Positions 16,391 to 24,554 of a stretch of 33,166 nt of DNA are shown here, in pieces; within the stretch, counting starts at the first letter, position 1, and each line of letters opens with the position of its first letter. The stretch lies in contig JAUVXL010000018.1 of assembly GCA_030603595.1 (NCBI GenBank), positions 1-33,166 on the forward strand, written 5' to 3'. The notes under the pieces were generated by a model, which ran no database searches, was not told the DNA's origin, and saw only the letters and a list, made by a program, of their open reading frames with translations. Both the position numbers and the translations under genes were made by a program. This DNA comes from Sedimentisphaerales bacterium. Lineage in GTDB: Bacteria; Planctomycetota; Phycisphaerae; Sedimentisphaerales; Anaerobacaceae.

Positions 16391-16525
16391 CACGCGCCAA
16401 TATCCCTGGAAACAAACGCCTCATTAAAAGACCAGCCGCGAGGCGTCCAATTAGAATACCGAGTAAAGGCCATCAATAAACCCGGCCAAAGCGGACCGTC
16501 GAATACTATTGCTGTAGTGTTGTAG
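16391..16525 (+). pseudogene. fibronectin-III-like C-terminal fragment
   Basis: Directly after the MITE end, one frame encodes ~45 residues whose second half reads like the last strands of a fibronectin type III domain: QLEYRVKAINKPGQSG, then PSNTIAVVL, then a stop at 16523-16525. No start or upstream domain belongs to it; the same frame only continues back into the MITE. I read it as the 3' remnant of a larger secreted-protein gene cut off at the element's edge. Confidence 0.5.
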
Positions 16526-16678
16526 AGCGTAGAGCGTGCAGCGGATAGCGGATAGAAAAACTACTATACGCTATACGGTAACCGCTATCTTTTCCTTGAC
16601 GGCAAGTGGGGCCTTTGGGTTATTAAGTGATTCTCCATGGGGAAGCATCTGCCCATTCTGCAAGACCTACGCCGAAGA
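16526..16678. other. non-coding spacer with short tandem repeats
   Basis: Contains short direct repeats (GCGGATAGCGGATAG; CTATACGCTATACGG) near 16538-16580 and no gene. Such motifs are common in eroded intergenic DNA. Confidence 0.4.
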
Positions 16679-16694
16679 CGGGGGAAATCCCCCG
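16679..16694 (-). terminator. hairpin after the TIR gene
   Basis: A 6-bp C-G stem (CGGGGG / CCCCCG) with a 4-nt AAAT loop lies 10 bases past the TIR gene's stop on its own strand. No clear U-tract follows, so it is a weak intrinsic terminator candidate. Confidence 0.35.
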
Positions 16695-16704
16695 CAAGTG
16701 GCGA

Positions 16705-17922
16705 CTAAGGGGAAAAGTCGTATTCGAGTCTAATAGTATCAGTTGATACATTTTTTACTATAGCAGCAAACGGGCTTTCATTTGAATTGAGTATTTTAGG
16801 CAGATACTCTTTAGAACATCCAGGTGTAAGACTTAGCCTGTTATCGATAGTCCTAAAATGCCATACCACTGGTTTTCTTATTTGTGCCTGCGCAATTACA
16901 AACTCACGTTGTTGGCCTAACCACCAGATAAGCTTGCTGGTTATGTCCTCAGGATCGGTCAATTTATGTGGCCTATTATTGATGGTTGCGGCAATGTTTG
17001 TTTGTGAAGGCAGCGATTCATCTTGATCGCCTGCAGACAGATTCTTATCCTCTGAAGGAGGGATAGGAAGGATTGCCTCGATGTAACGCTGATATGCCTG
17101 AGATGGTTCTGGCTTGATTTCAAGTATGTCTGCCAGATCATTGACCAACTGGTGTAACTGCGAGCCGCTGTCACAACTTAGAGCGTTTAATCCTGAGAGA
17201 GGTCCTTTAAGAATATCAGGCGAAACACCGGGAGCAAGCAGAGGTAACAAGTGTTTGTTTGACCCCCAACGGGCACCAAGTTCGAAAAGGACATACATCG
17301 AATCTATGGCCTCAAAGGAAATAAGCCCTATGAAGGCTTTGGTATCACATACTTCAGTTTTAAGTAGTTCGTTTGTGCTAGCACCACCAGGAAGACGGTG
17401 GCCGTCAATGCTTGTGCATCGGATTTCGGAGGCGGACAAAGGGAGGGCATTCTTAACTAGTTCGATCAGTTTCTTAACAAATTCTCGATCCTTCGAACTA
17501 TGGCTAATAAAGAGTTTGATCATGTTTTGGGTCTCCGGAATATGAACAAATTCTAGATTCTCAGAATCCTTCGCTAATGAAACAGGGCCCGTCCGCTTAA
17601 GATAATCACAATATGCCATTCCGAATGGGGTGACATCGAATGCATCGTCAGAGGAGAAAGCAACAAGCCCCTCTCGCCCAAGTGTCTCTATATCGCCAAT
17701 GTATGCTTCAATGCTTTTAGTGTTGGGGCAAACAACCGAGCCTCCTGGCAGCGATCTCCTAACAATAAACTTCTGCAGCTCATTGCGCGGTATGCTCTGG
17801 ACTACTTCCACGAATTGAATAAGAAGTGATTTTTGCACAGGCTCAAGAAGAATCTCTCTAAATCGCTGGTTCCGCCGCCTTTCTTCCTCGAACGCCTCTC
17901 GTATAGAATCCGCCATAGTCAT
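16705..17922 (-). CDS. winged-helix/TIR-domain protein, possible defence effector
   Basis: A 405-residue cytoplasmic protein. Residues ~30-115 look like a helical/winged-helix region (LGREGLVAFSSDDAFDVTPFG). Residues ~134-268 are a bacterial TIR domain: IKLFISHSSKDREFV opens it, and the candidate NADase glutamate is Glu214 in YVLFELGARWG. The last ~135 residues are an unrecognised domain containing a Trp-rich segment (LIWWLGQQREF). TIR domains in bacteria often cleave NAD+ in abortive anti-phage defence, with a partner sensor; none is visible next door, so the flanking domains may do the sensing. DNA here is visibly AT-richer than the sugar genes and the gene sits among repeats, suggesting transfer. 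The start at 17922 has a GGAAG site; an ATG at 17976 has none. Confidence 0.75.
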   Translation of the reverse strand: MTMADSIREAFEEERRRNQRFREILLEPVQKSLLIQFVEVVQSIPRNELQKFIVRRSLPGGSVVCPNTKSIEAYIGDIETLGREGLVAFSSDDAFDVTPFGMAYCDYLKRTGPVSLAKDSENLEFVHIPETQNMIKLFISHSSKDREFVKKLIELVKNALPLSASEIRCTSIDGHRLPGGASTNELLKTEVCDTKAFIGLISFEAIDSMYVLFELGARWGSNKHLLPLLAPGVSPDILKGPLSGLNALSCDSGSQLHQLVNDLADILEIKPEPSQAYQRYIEAILPIPPSEDKNLSAGDQDESLPSQTNIAATINNRPHKLTDPEDITSKLIWWLGQQREFVIAQAQIRKPVVWHFRTIDNRLSLTPGCSKEYLPKILNSNESPFAAIVKNVSTDTIRLEYDFSP

Positions 17923-18016
17923 TGGTCTTCCACCATTAATACTCCCATTCCGGGCGAACCCATTCAATAAGTTCATCGTCTAATTGTCCGGTAAATAACA
18001 ATGACTATACAGTCTT

Positions 18017-18122
18017 TATAACAATTTCCCGTTGTTTCTTCAACACTATTTAGGGCTTTCTTCTTCTCTTTGCGCCTTGGCGCCTTTGCGGGCGATTAGT
18101 TCAATCCTTTTTTTCTCCCGCC
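18017..18122. repeat. left ~105-bp direct repeat flanking the GxxExxY gene
   Basis: TATAACAATTTCCCGTTGTT... through TTTGCGCCTTGGCGCCTTTG to TCTCCCGCC. It matches 18612-18716 with few differences and in the same orientation. It contains the palindromic core GCGCCTTGGCGC, which appears again, inverted, at 18122-18140. Confidence 0.8.
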
Positions 18123-18141
18123 AAGGCGCAAAGGCGCTAAG

Positions 18142-18525
18142 TTATTCTTCGAGTTGGTTGACGCAGCGGGTGATGCCATGCTTAATCAGTTCTTCGTTAA
18201 AATTCAAAAGAAAGCCAAGTTTCCGCCCGGTGAGCTTTAAGTAGGTTTGGACCTGCTTTTTGTGAGCGCCGGAGACCTTTTCGACGGATTTCAACTCTAC
18301 GATGACTTTATCTTCCACTATTAGATCGGCACGGAATCCTTCCTTAAACTGGATTCCCGCATATTCGATTGCGATTGGAACCTGCCTTTGAACCTTCAGG
18401 CCCCGTTGTTCGAGTTCATGGGCCAAAATCACTTCATAGACCAGTTCCAGCAAACCCGGCCCCAACGCTCTATGAACCGTCAGTGCTGCATCTACAACAA
18501 TTTTCCCAATCTCATTTTCTGTCAT
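18142..18525 (-). CDS. GxxExxY protein (PD-(D/E)xK_3 family)
   Basis: A 127-residue protein of the GxxExxY family (TIGR04256; Pfam PDDEXK_3), named from Gly24-x2-Glu27-x2-Tyr30 in GLLELVYE. The nuclease-like core is present: Asp67 (FRADLIV) and Glu77-x-Lys79 (VIVELK). Its biochemical role is not established; the fold suggests a small DNA endonuclease, and family members occur as many scattered copies in environmental genomes. The gene is complete and lies neatly between two ~105-bp direct repeats (18017-18122 and 18612-18716), which points to a mobile cassette. The ribosome site is poor (AAAGTAAAG before the ATG). Confidence 0.88.
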   Translation of the reverse strand: MTENEIGKIVVDAALTVHRALGPGLLELVYEVILAHELEQRGLKVQRQVPIAIEYAGIQFKEGFRADLIVEDKVIVELKSVEKVSGAHKKQVQTYLKLTGRKLGFLLNFNEELIKHGITRCVNQLEE

Positions 18526-18611
18526 CTTTACTTTGCGCCTTAGCGCCTCCGCGGGATAAATCTTTTAAGTTTGTGCCCGTATTTGCCAGATGTGCTAAAG
18601 ATTTCCTTCTG

Positions 18612-18716
18612 TATAAGAAGTTCCCGTTGTTTCTTCAATACTATTCAGTGCTTTCTTCTCCTCTTTGCGCCTTAGCGCCTTTGCGGGCGATTAGTTCAAT
18701 CTTCTTTTCTCCCGCC
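18612..18716. repeat. right ~105-bp direct repeat flanking the GxxExxY gene
   Basis: TATAAGAAGTTCCCGTTGTT... through TTTGCGCCTTAGCGCCTTTG to TCTCCCGCC. It is the second copy of the left repeat. A shorter related piece (TTTGCGCCTTAGCGCCTCCG) lies at 18533-18552, directly upstream of the gene's start. Confidence 0.8.
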
Positions 18717-18744
18717 GGGCAGCCTTTTGGATGGTCCGCTCAGG

Positions 18745-19704
18745 TTATGCGCACCAGGGACGCTGCCTGTTAATTTTGCCGGCGAGTATTTCCTTTGCGA
18801 TGATTACATCTTCTCTGACCTGGAAATCGAACATTCCCGCGCAGATGAAATCGGCACCGTTTTCGTAGGCGTATTTGAAGGCGTCTCTGGGGTGGATTGC
18901 GCCTGCGGCCATTACCTTGTATGCAATCCAGGGCTTCTTGACGTTCTTCATAAACTCGGCGGTTTTTTCGGGCGTCTTCGACCAGATATTGTCGTTCTCC
19001 GGCTGTCTTTCGGCTGACCAGTAGTTGTGGCTGTGCAGGGTCTTCATGTAGAAATCGACGTCGAGCCTGGCCTTCTCGCACGCCATTGGGACTTCGATGC
19101 TGTGGCCGGCCACGCCAGCGATAGCCCCGTTCTTCTTTATGTAGTCAACGGCTTTTCCGAGCAGATCGACTCTGCCGCCGGCGGCGAACCTATCGGCAAC
19201 GCCGCCGTGGACATAGGCTCCGATAGCTCCGTTATCGATTGCCTTCTTGGCTTCGGAGATTGGGTCGTTCGTCGTCATCTTGACTTGGGCGATCCACTGG
19301 AGCTTTCCGCCGCGGTTGTTCCAGTATCTGTTGATGATCCTGATGCAGTGGTCGTCGAGCCTTAGAATTGCACTGTTTATCCCCACCTCTTCGCAAATCT
19401 CGAAGGTTTCCATTACCTTGTCGTCGGTGAAATAGTTGTTCAGCAGCGGTGAGACGTATATCAAATCTCTACTGTGCGCGAAGCCGCTTATGAGATTGCC
19501 GCCTGCAAAGACCCTGCTTATCTTGACCTTGCCGATCTTGCCCATAGGCAGGCCCTTGATCGCCCCGGCCGATGCGACCGGGGCAGGTTTCTTCGCTGCC
19601 TGAGCCATTAAGGCCTTCTCTTCAAAGCTCAGGCCCAACGCCGCGCCCGCGGATGCGGCGACGGATTTCTTCAGGAAACTTCGACGATTCGTCTCTGACG
19701 ACAT
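18745..19704 (-). CDS. Tat-exported TIM-barrel protein, aldo/keto reductase-like
   Basis: A 319-residue protein with a strong twin-arginine signal (NRRSFLKKSVAASAG), so it is exported folded, probably with a bound cofactor. The mature part reads as a TIM barrel: KISRVFAGGNLISGFAHSRD resembles the opening of aldo/keto reductase-like sequences, followed by alternating strands such as LQWIAQVKM, IGAYVHGG, GAIAGVAGHS, WIAYKVMAAG and ADFICAGMFDF. The Tyr/Lys/His/Asp tetrad of true aldo/keto reductases is not clearly placed, so catalysis is uncertain. AAGGAG precedes the ATG at 19704. Similar Tat-exported barrels are common beside planctomycete sugar genes; a role in sugar metabolism is likely but unproven. 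Confidence 0.65.
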   Translation of the reverse strand: MSSETNRRSFLKKSVAASAGAALGLSFEEKALMAQAAKKPAPVASAGAIKGLPMGKIGKVKISRVFAGGNLISGFAHSRDLIYVSPLLNNYFTDDKVMETFEICEEVGINSAILRLDDHCIRIINRYWNNRGGKLQWIAQVKMTTNDPISEAKKAIDNGAIGAYVHGGVADRFAAGGRVDLLGKAVDYIKKNGAIAGVAGHSIEVPMACEKARLDVDFYMKTLHSHNYWSAERQPENDNIWSKTPEKTAEFMKNVKKPWIAYKVMAAGAIHPRDAFKYAYENGADFICAGMFDFQVREDVIIAKEILAGKINRQRPWCA

Positions 19705-20342
19705 GATTTGCTCCTTCTATTACTGCTTGAGAATACGAATATGAGCACAAGGTGCATTATACCTGGGTTTTGTGTGTTTGTCCATTTTGGAATTGGGTTC
19801 GGATTTCGGATGTGGGATGTCGTATGTCGTATTTCGTCCCGCGCCGGGATTGGGTTTGTTTGGGTTTGTTTTTTTTGCGTTGGGTGGGGTGGTTTTTGTT
19901 TGTAATTGTTTGGTGTTGCAGGGTTTGTGATGGTTTCTTGAGTTTTGTGATTGGGTTTGTTTTGCGCGGAAGGGGGTTGGTTTGGTGGTAAGATGGGTAA
20001 GATTCTCGACTCTTTTTTGTGCGGGCGGGGTATGGGGTTGTTTTCGGGGTTGGCTGGCGATTTTGGGGGAGAACCCCCGGTGAAACCGGGGGCTAAATTG
20101 TGTTGAGAATGCGGGATTGGTGGTTCGAGGTTTCTTATTAGGGTTAGTCTTTGTAGTTCGAGTAGGGAATCTCGGTGGAGGTCGAAATCTGCCTGGTCTT
20201 CTGTGATTACGACGTCGTGGCGGGCGGATAGGCCGTGCTTTAGGGCGTTTTGGGAGACGACGGCTTTGCCTTTTTGGGTTTTTGGGCCTGTTGATCTTTG
20301 TGCATTTTGACGGTTTGAACGGATTTTAGCTTGTGACACCAT
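19671..20342 (-). pseudogene. degraded RSTGPKT-family gene
   Basis: The first ~70 residues match a widespread planctomycete family of unknown role (SNRQNAQRSTGPKT, SQNALKHGLSARHDVV). From residue ~80 the frame turns into Pro/Asn/Thr/Lys/Gln low complexity with no family likeness, and it runs 34 bases into the next gene. The change coincides with a perfect hairpin (CCCCCGGT-gaa-ACCGGGGG, 20074-20092) translated as LAPGFTGG, so a palindromic repeat appears to have inserted or the 3' half has been replaced. An excellent AGGAGG site (20351-20356) lies eight bases before the ATG and is itself inside a 13-bp palindrome (CTCCTATTAGGAG, 20352-20364). An intact homologue would have a helical C-terminal half that is missing here. 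Confidence 0.6.
20074..20092. repeat. REP-like perfect hairpin
   Basis: An 8-bp stem, CCCCCGGT / ACCGGGGG, with a GAA loop, followed by GGCTAA-type sequence. The same hairpin-then-GGCTAA layout occurs at 9802-9825, suggesting one family of short palindromic repeats. Confidence 0.6.
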
Positions 20343-21127
20343 GTTTTTAGCCTCCTATTAGGAGTTGTATCTTCAGTTTAGTGGGTATTATACCATATTG
20401 CGAGTTAGATGTCAAGTTAATTCTTTCTTAACCACAGATACCTAAGGCACAAGTTTCACAGATTTTTACAGGATACCCAAGGCATAAATTTACACTGATG
20501 AATTGGGGTGGGGCAGAGAGAAAGTGTTAAAATGGGCAAGTAAAACAGTCTGGACACGGCCAAACAAGTTTGACCGTGCCACCCTTGGTGGCGAATTTGA
20601 ACTTTTTCAACGGTTCCACAGGCACGAATGGCGGTCCACTGTAGCTGTCTGGTAGAGAGGAAAACGCGATTTTATCGCTCTAAACAGGATTTTCCAGGAT
20701 GCCGGACTTCCGCACGAAAAACCGAGCGGCCCACGCGTAACTGGCGCATTAGAGGGTGTACGACAAAAAAATGGCACATCGGGCATTGTCCGCCTAATCG
20801 GCGCAAAGCCATCTCTCCCTTACGGAAGGCTGCCACGCTCAAATGTTGGACAATATCGCGACAATCTTGTCGGTCGCCCGGATTAGAAGTGGCGTGAGAA
20901 TCGCTTTGCACCGGATAGGATTTCCTGGTATAGTCCTCGGATGTGTGGCCGGTGATTTTGGTCATAAAGATCGAACCGAGATTCAGGATGTTGAGCATTA
21001 TATGCAGGCTCAACTGATGTTGGTATGGATTGAAGCCTCAGTTTCTCTGTATTCGTATATGAGAAAAGGGCCTATTAGAGGTGTGATTACCGTGCCTCGT
21101 AAATTTTTGCTCAGCAGGAGATCAAGT
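20343..21127. other. 785-bp non-coding region with repeat remnants
   Basis: From left to right it holds the ribosome site of the RSTGPKT remnant, a degenerate repeat with AACCACAGATACCTAAGGCA and its imperfect copy (20433-20505), a half MITE copy (20548-20618), a small GCGAT-ttt-ATCGC hairpin (20666-20678) and then the upstream region of the Gfo/Idh/MocA gene. AGGAG at 21117-21121 is the only convincing expression signal. I see no gene; short open frames on both strands lack family likeness. Confidence 0.6.
20548..20618 (-). mobile_element. truncated inverse copy of the MITE
   Basis: Reads as the reverse complement of 16257-16331 with a few differences, ending in the terminal repeat TTTTTCAACGGTTCCA (20603-20618). 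The other half, with its terminal repeat, is absent. Together with the full copy at 16257-16390 it brackets the accessory patch in opposite orientations. Confidence 0.7.
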
Positions 21128-22408
21128 ATGCGCAAAGAAAAAATTAGTCAGAACCGGCGGCGGTTTCTCAAGACCGCAATGCAGGCCGGTGTTTGCCTGG
21201 CGTTGCCGGAAATCATCCCGGCTGCGGCGCTTGGCAACAGTGGCAGTGTGGCCCCCAGCGAACGAATCATGCTGGGCGCCATTGGGATTGGCAACCGCGG
21301 ACGTTACGTGCTGGGCTGCTTCTTACGTGAGCCTGATTTGCGATGCATCGCCGTCTGTGACGTGCGAGGCGACAACCGCAAGCGCGCCAAGGATCAAGTC
21401 GATGCCGTCAACGGCGACAAGCAGTGCGCCACGCACATCGACATGCGCGATCTGCTCGCCCGCGACGATATCGACGCGGTGCTGATAGCGACCGGCCCGA
21501 ACTGGCACGCGACGGCCGCTACCATGGCGGCAAAAGCAGGCAAAGACGTTTACTGCGAGAAGCCTTGCACAAAGAACATCGCTCAGAGCCTGCAGTTGGC
21601 GGATGTCTTTCGGCGTACGGCCCGCGTTTTCCAGGCCGGCACGCAACGTCGCAGCCTGCCCAACTTCGCATACGCGATCGAATTGGCGCGGACGGGCAAG
21701 CTCGGTAAGCTTCATACAATACACGCTCACCCCGGCGGCTTGGGGACCAAGATGAGCGGCTGGGTCCCGGGCGAACCCGAACGGCCCCGAGATCAGGTGG
21801 ACTGGGACATGTACCTCGGACCGGCCGCTTGGCGACCCTACACCCGCAAGCTCATGAACGCCTTCCACTTCGAGAAAGGCGGCGGACTTGTCGGGGGCGG
21901 GTGCCTCGAATGGGGCTCCCACTGCGTTGACCTGTGCCAGTTGGCCAACGACGCCGACGACACGGCGCCCATAGAGTACGAGCCGGTCAACGGGCAGTTG
22001 CATGCTCGCTATGCCAACGGGGTTAAACTGGTCATGCGTAACGACGGATGGTTGCCGTTAGGCTCGTGTCCGGTTCGGTTCGAGGGGGAAACCGGCTGGG
22101 TCGAGACAGGCGACAATGCCGAGTTCGGCGCGAGTTCACAATCGCTGCTGCTCCGAAGAGGAACCAAGATACCGGGCTACCCCGCTGATTTCCACGTGCG
22201 TGACTTCCTTGACTGTGTCAAGACGCGTGCTCTGACCCGGGCCAACGCCGACGCGGCCTGCTGGGCGCACATCGCCTGCCATGCGGCCAACATCGCCCTG
22301 TACCTTAATCGCAAGGTCAAGTATGACCCGAAGAAGAATGAATTCATTGGCGACGAACAGGCCAACCGGTTGCGTTCGGAGGCCCTGCGGGAGCCATGGC
22401 GAATATAG
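21128..22408 (+). CDS. Tat-exported Gfo/Idh/MocA oxidoreductase
   Basis: A 426-residue NAD(P)-dependent sugar dehydrogenase-family protein. A Tat signal (QNRRRFLKTAMQAG) is followed by a Rossmann domain with GAIGIGNRGR (from Gly50), the EKP motif (Lys145 in VYCEKPCTKN) and the catalytic-region GxHxxD (WGSHCVDL, His265/Asp268). Tat-exported members usually bring a tightly held NAD(H) and may oxidise or reduce sugars by internal cofactor recycling, as in 3-keto-glycoside formation. The ATG at 21128 has AGGAG upstream and puts the Tat motif at residue ~9; the frame is open for 95 codons further upstream without protein likeness. It is followed closely by the HEAT-repeat gene. DNA is GC-richer than much of the window. 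Confidence 0.88.
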   Translation: MRKEKISQNRRRFLKTAMQAGVCLALPEIIPAAALGNSGSVAPSERIMLGAIGIGNRGRYVLGCFLREPDLRCIAVCDVRGDNRKRAKDQVDAVNGDKQCATHIDMRDLLARDDIDAVLIATGPNWHATAATMAAKAGKDVYCEKPCTKNIAQSLQLADVFRRTARVFQAGTQRRSLPNFAYAIELARTGKLGKLHTIHAHPGGLGTKMSGWVPGEPERPRDQVDWDMYLGPAAWRPYTRKLMNAFHFEKGGGLVGGGCLEWGSHCVDLCQLANDADDTAPIEYEPVNGQLHARYANGVKLVMRNDGWLPLGSCPVRFEGETGWVETGDNAEFGASSQSLLLRRGTKIPGYPADFHVRDFLDCVKTRALTRANADAACWAHIACHAANIALYLNRKVKYDPKKNEFIGDEQANRLRSEALREPWRI

Positions 22409-22452
22409 CGTCGGATCTATCGAAGGAAACCACTCATATTGCGAGGACAATC

Positions 22453-24411
22453 ATGATAATCAATAAACGATATTCTCTTTGGTGCGTTATTCTCATCATG
22501 GTCGCTTTCTCGGCCGTAACCATCGCTCAAGATAGGTCGGCTGCGAACGCCAAACAGCGAGAATTGATCGCTGTGCTCCAGTCAGATGCTGCAAAGGGCG
22601 AGAAAGCCATTACCTGTAAGCAACTCGCCATCTACGGCAACGAGCAATCCGTCCCAGACCTCGCGCCGCTGCTGGCGGACAAGGAACTGTCGTCGTGGGC
22701 GCGGATCGCGCTCGAAGCGATCCCCGGAACCGCCGCCGACACCGCGCTGCGCAACGCGCTTGGCAAGCTGCAGGGTCGGCTGCTTGTTGGAGCGATCAAT
22801 TCGATTGCAGTGCGTCGTGATGTTCTCGCCGTTGACCCCCTCATACTGAAACTCGATGATGCCGACGCTTCCGTCGCATCCGCCGCCGCCGTGGCGTTGG
22901 GTCACATCGGCGGCGAGAAGGCAGCCAAGGCATTGACGAAATCCCTCGCCGATGCGCCGCCCACCGTTCGCTCGGCCGCGGCCGAAGGCTGCATCCTATG
23001 TGCGGAGCGCTTCCTGGCAAGCAACGATACTGCTAAAGCCGTCAACCTGTACGACACGGTTCGCAAAGCGGACGTGCCCGACCAGAGACACTTGGAGGCA
23101 ATCCGCGGTGCTATTCTGGCCCGCGGGTCCGCCGGTCTTCCCCTCTTGATCGAGCAGTTGCGATCTCAAGACAAGAAGCGGCTCGGTATCGGCTTGCGCA
23201 CGGCCCGCGAGCTTCCCGGCCGCAACGTCACCGAGGCGTTGGCGGCCGAACTGGACCGCTTGAATGCCGACCGGCGTCCCCTGCTGCTATTGGCCCTGGC
23301 CGACCGTAGCGACTCTGCTGTTCTGCCTGCCGTTCAGAAGGCGGCTCAGAGCGGCCCGAAGGATCTGCGCATCACGGCCATCAATATTCTCATCCGTCTG
23401 GGTGATGTCTCTTGCGTGCCGATCCTGCTCGAGGCCGCGACCGAGAGCGATGCCGAACTGAAACAAGCAGCTACCGAGACGCTCGTCAGACTGCCCGGCA
23501 AGGACGTCGATGCCGACCTTATCGCCCGCCTGCCGCAAGCGCGAGGCAAGCTCCAGCAGCTTCTTATTGAGTTGGCCGGCCAGAGGCAAATCAGCAAATC
23601 CCTTCCTGCGATTGTTTCGAGCCTTCAAGATAACGATTCGGGGATTCGCGGTGCGGCCGTAGGTACAATAAGCATTATCGGCCAAGACCCGGAGGCGGCC
23701 GATCTCGTCAAAATGCTTCAGAAGACCAAAGACGTCGGCGAACGGGCGGGCATCAGAAAGGCCCTGCTCGCGATCACCGGCCGTTGCGGCGCTAAATGCA
23801 TCCCGCACTTGAAACCTTTGACGAAGAGCAGTGACAACGAACTGCAGATCATCGGGCTGCGCGCATTGGCCATCGTCGGCGGCTCCGACGCGCTGGCGGC
23901 TGTCAAATCCGCCATTGAGACAGCCGAGCCCACCGTCCAGGATGAGGCCGTGCGCATACTATCCAATTGGCCGAGCAACCGGCCTGAGGATAGCGAAGCA
24001 GGGCAAGCCCTGCTGACCTTGGCCACATCGGCAAAGAAGATGCCCCATCAAGTCCTGGCTCTGCGAGGCTACCTCCAGTACATACGTGGCAATAAGAAGC
24101 TCGCCAACGAACAGAAGGTGACAAAGATCAAGGCCCTGCAAGCCCACATCAAGCGGCCTGAAGAAACGCGGCAGGCCATCGCTGTTTTGGGCGAAGCGCC
24201 GAGCGCCAGTGCGCTGGAGCTATTGACGAGCCTTGCTGAAGACCCGGCGGTCGTCGAGGAAGCCTATTCGGCCATCGTGCAAATTGCAGGCAAAGATATC
24301 ATCGGGGTATCCAAAGACCAACGCAGAAAAGTGCTGCAAACAGTTGCTGAGAAATCAAAGAACGATCGCACCAAGCAGAGAGCCCGAAAGACCCTCAATG
24401 GAATTCGGTAA
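22453..24411 (+). CDS. exported HEAT-repeat protein
   Basis: A 652-residue protein with an N-terminal signal peptide (YSLWCVILIMVAFSAVTIAQ) followed by a continuous alpha solenoid of about 15-18 HEAT/PBS-lyase-like repeats. The repeats are plain in stretches such as LAPLLADKELSSWARIALEA, DDADASVASAAAVALGHIGG and LQDNDSGIRGAAVGTISIIG. Solenoids of this kind bind proteins rather than catalyse. I placed the start at 22453 because GAGGA precedes it and the signal then begins at once; an upstream ATG at 22396 would overlap the previous gene by 13 bases. The 44-base gap and shared strand suggest co-expression with the oxidoreductase, a pairing often seen in planctomycetes, so it may scaffold sugar-oxidising enzymes in the periplasm. 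Confidence 0.8.
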   Translation: MIINKRYSLWCVILIMVAFSAVTIAQDRSAANAKQRELIAVLQSDAAKGEKAITCKQLAIYGNEQSVPDLAPLLADKELSSWARIALEAIPGTAADTALRNALGKLQGRLLVGAINSIAVRRDVLAVDPLILKLDDADASVASAAAVALGHIGGEKAAKALTKSLADAPPTVRSAAAEGCILCAERFLASNDTAKAVNLYDTVRKADVPDQRHLEAIRGAILARGSAGLPLLIEQLRSQDKKRLGIGLRTARELPGRNVTEALAAELDRLNADRRPLLLLALADRSDSAVLPAVQKAAQSGPKDLRITAINILIRLGDVSCVPILLEAATESDAELKQAATETLVRLPGKDVDADLIARLPQARGKLQQLLIELAGQRQISKSLPAIVSSLQDNDSGIRGAAVGTISIIGQDPEAADLVKMLQKTKDVGERAGIRKALLAITGRCGAKCIPHLKPLTKSSDNELQIIGLRALAIVGGSDALAAVKSAIETAEPTVQDEAVRILSNWPSNRPEDSEAGQALLTLATSAKKMPHQVLALRGYLQYIRGNKKLANEQKVTKIKALQAHIKRPEETRQAIAVLGEAPSASALELLTSLAEDPAVVEEAYSAIVQIAGKDIIGVSKDQRRKVLQTVAEKSKNDRTKQRARKTLNGIR

Positions 24412-24554
24412 GCAGGCGTGCCGAAGAATCCCTGATGCACCTCAAGAAGAAGGACGAGCCATTTCGCTCTTTTTAATTCGATTTCTTGCTTCATTGAAAT
24501 CTACTCCGTATTATGCCGGTGCTCAGTTGACTCTGGCACAGATTGATGTTGTTC

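Noticed and set aside
16250-16525. A whole 91-codon gene across the MITE
   Set aside because: The first half is the repeat itself. Only the tail after 16390 resembles protein, so it is listed as a fragment.
20672-21013. Minus-strand frame with an integrase-like phrase (MTKITGHTSEDYTRK)
   Set aside because: The phrase recalls the end of a tyrosine recombinase, but no recombinase core, R-H-R-Y residues or ribosome site is present, and a stop lies just upstream.
20843-21127. 95-codon upstream extension of the Gfo/Idh/MocA gene
   Set aside because: It has no family likeness and would bury the Tat signal in the interior; the ATG at 21128 has a good ribosome site.
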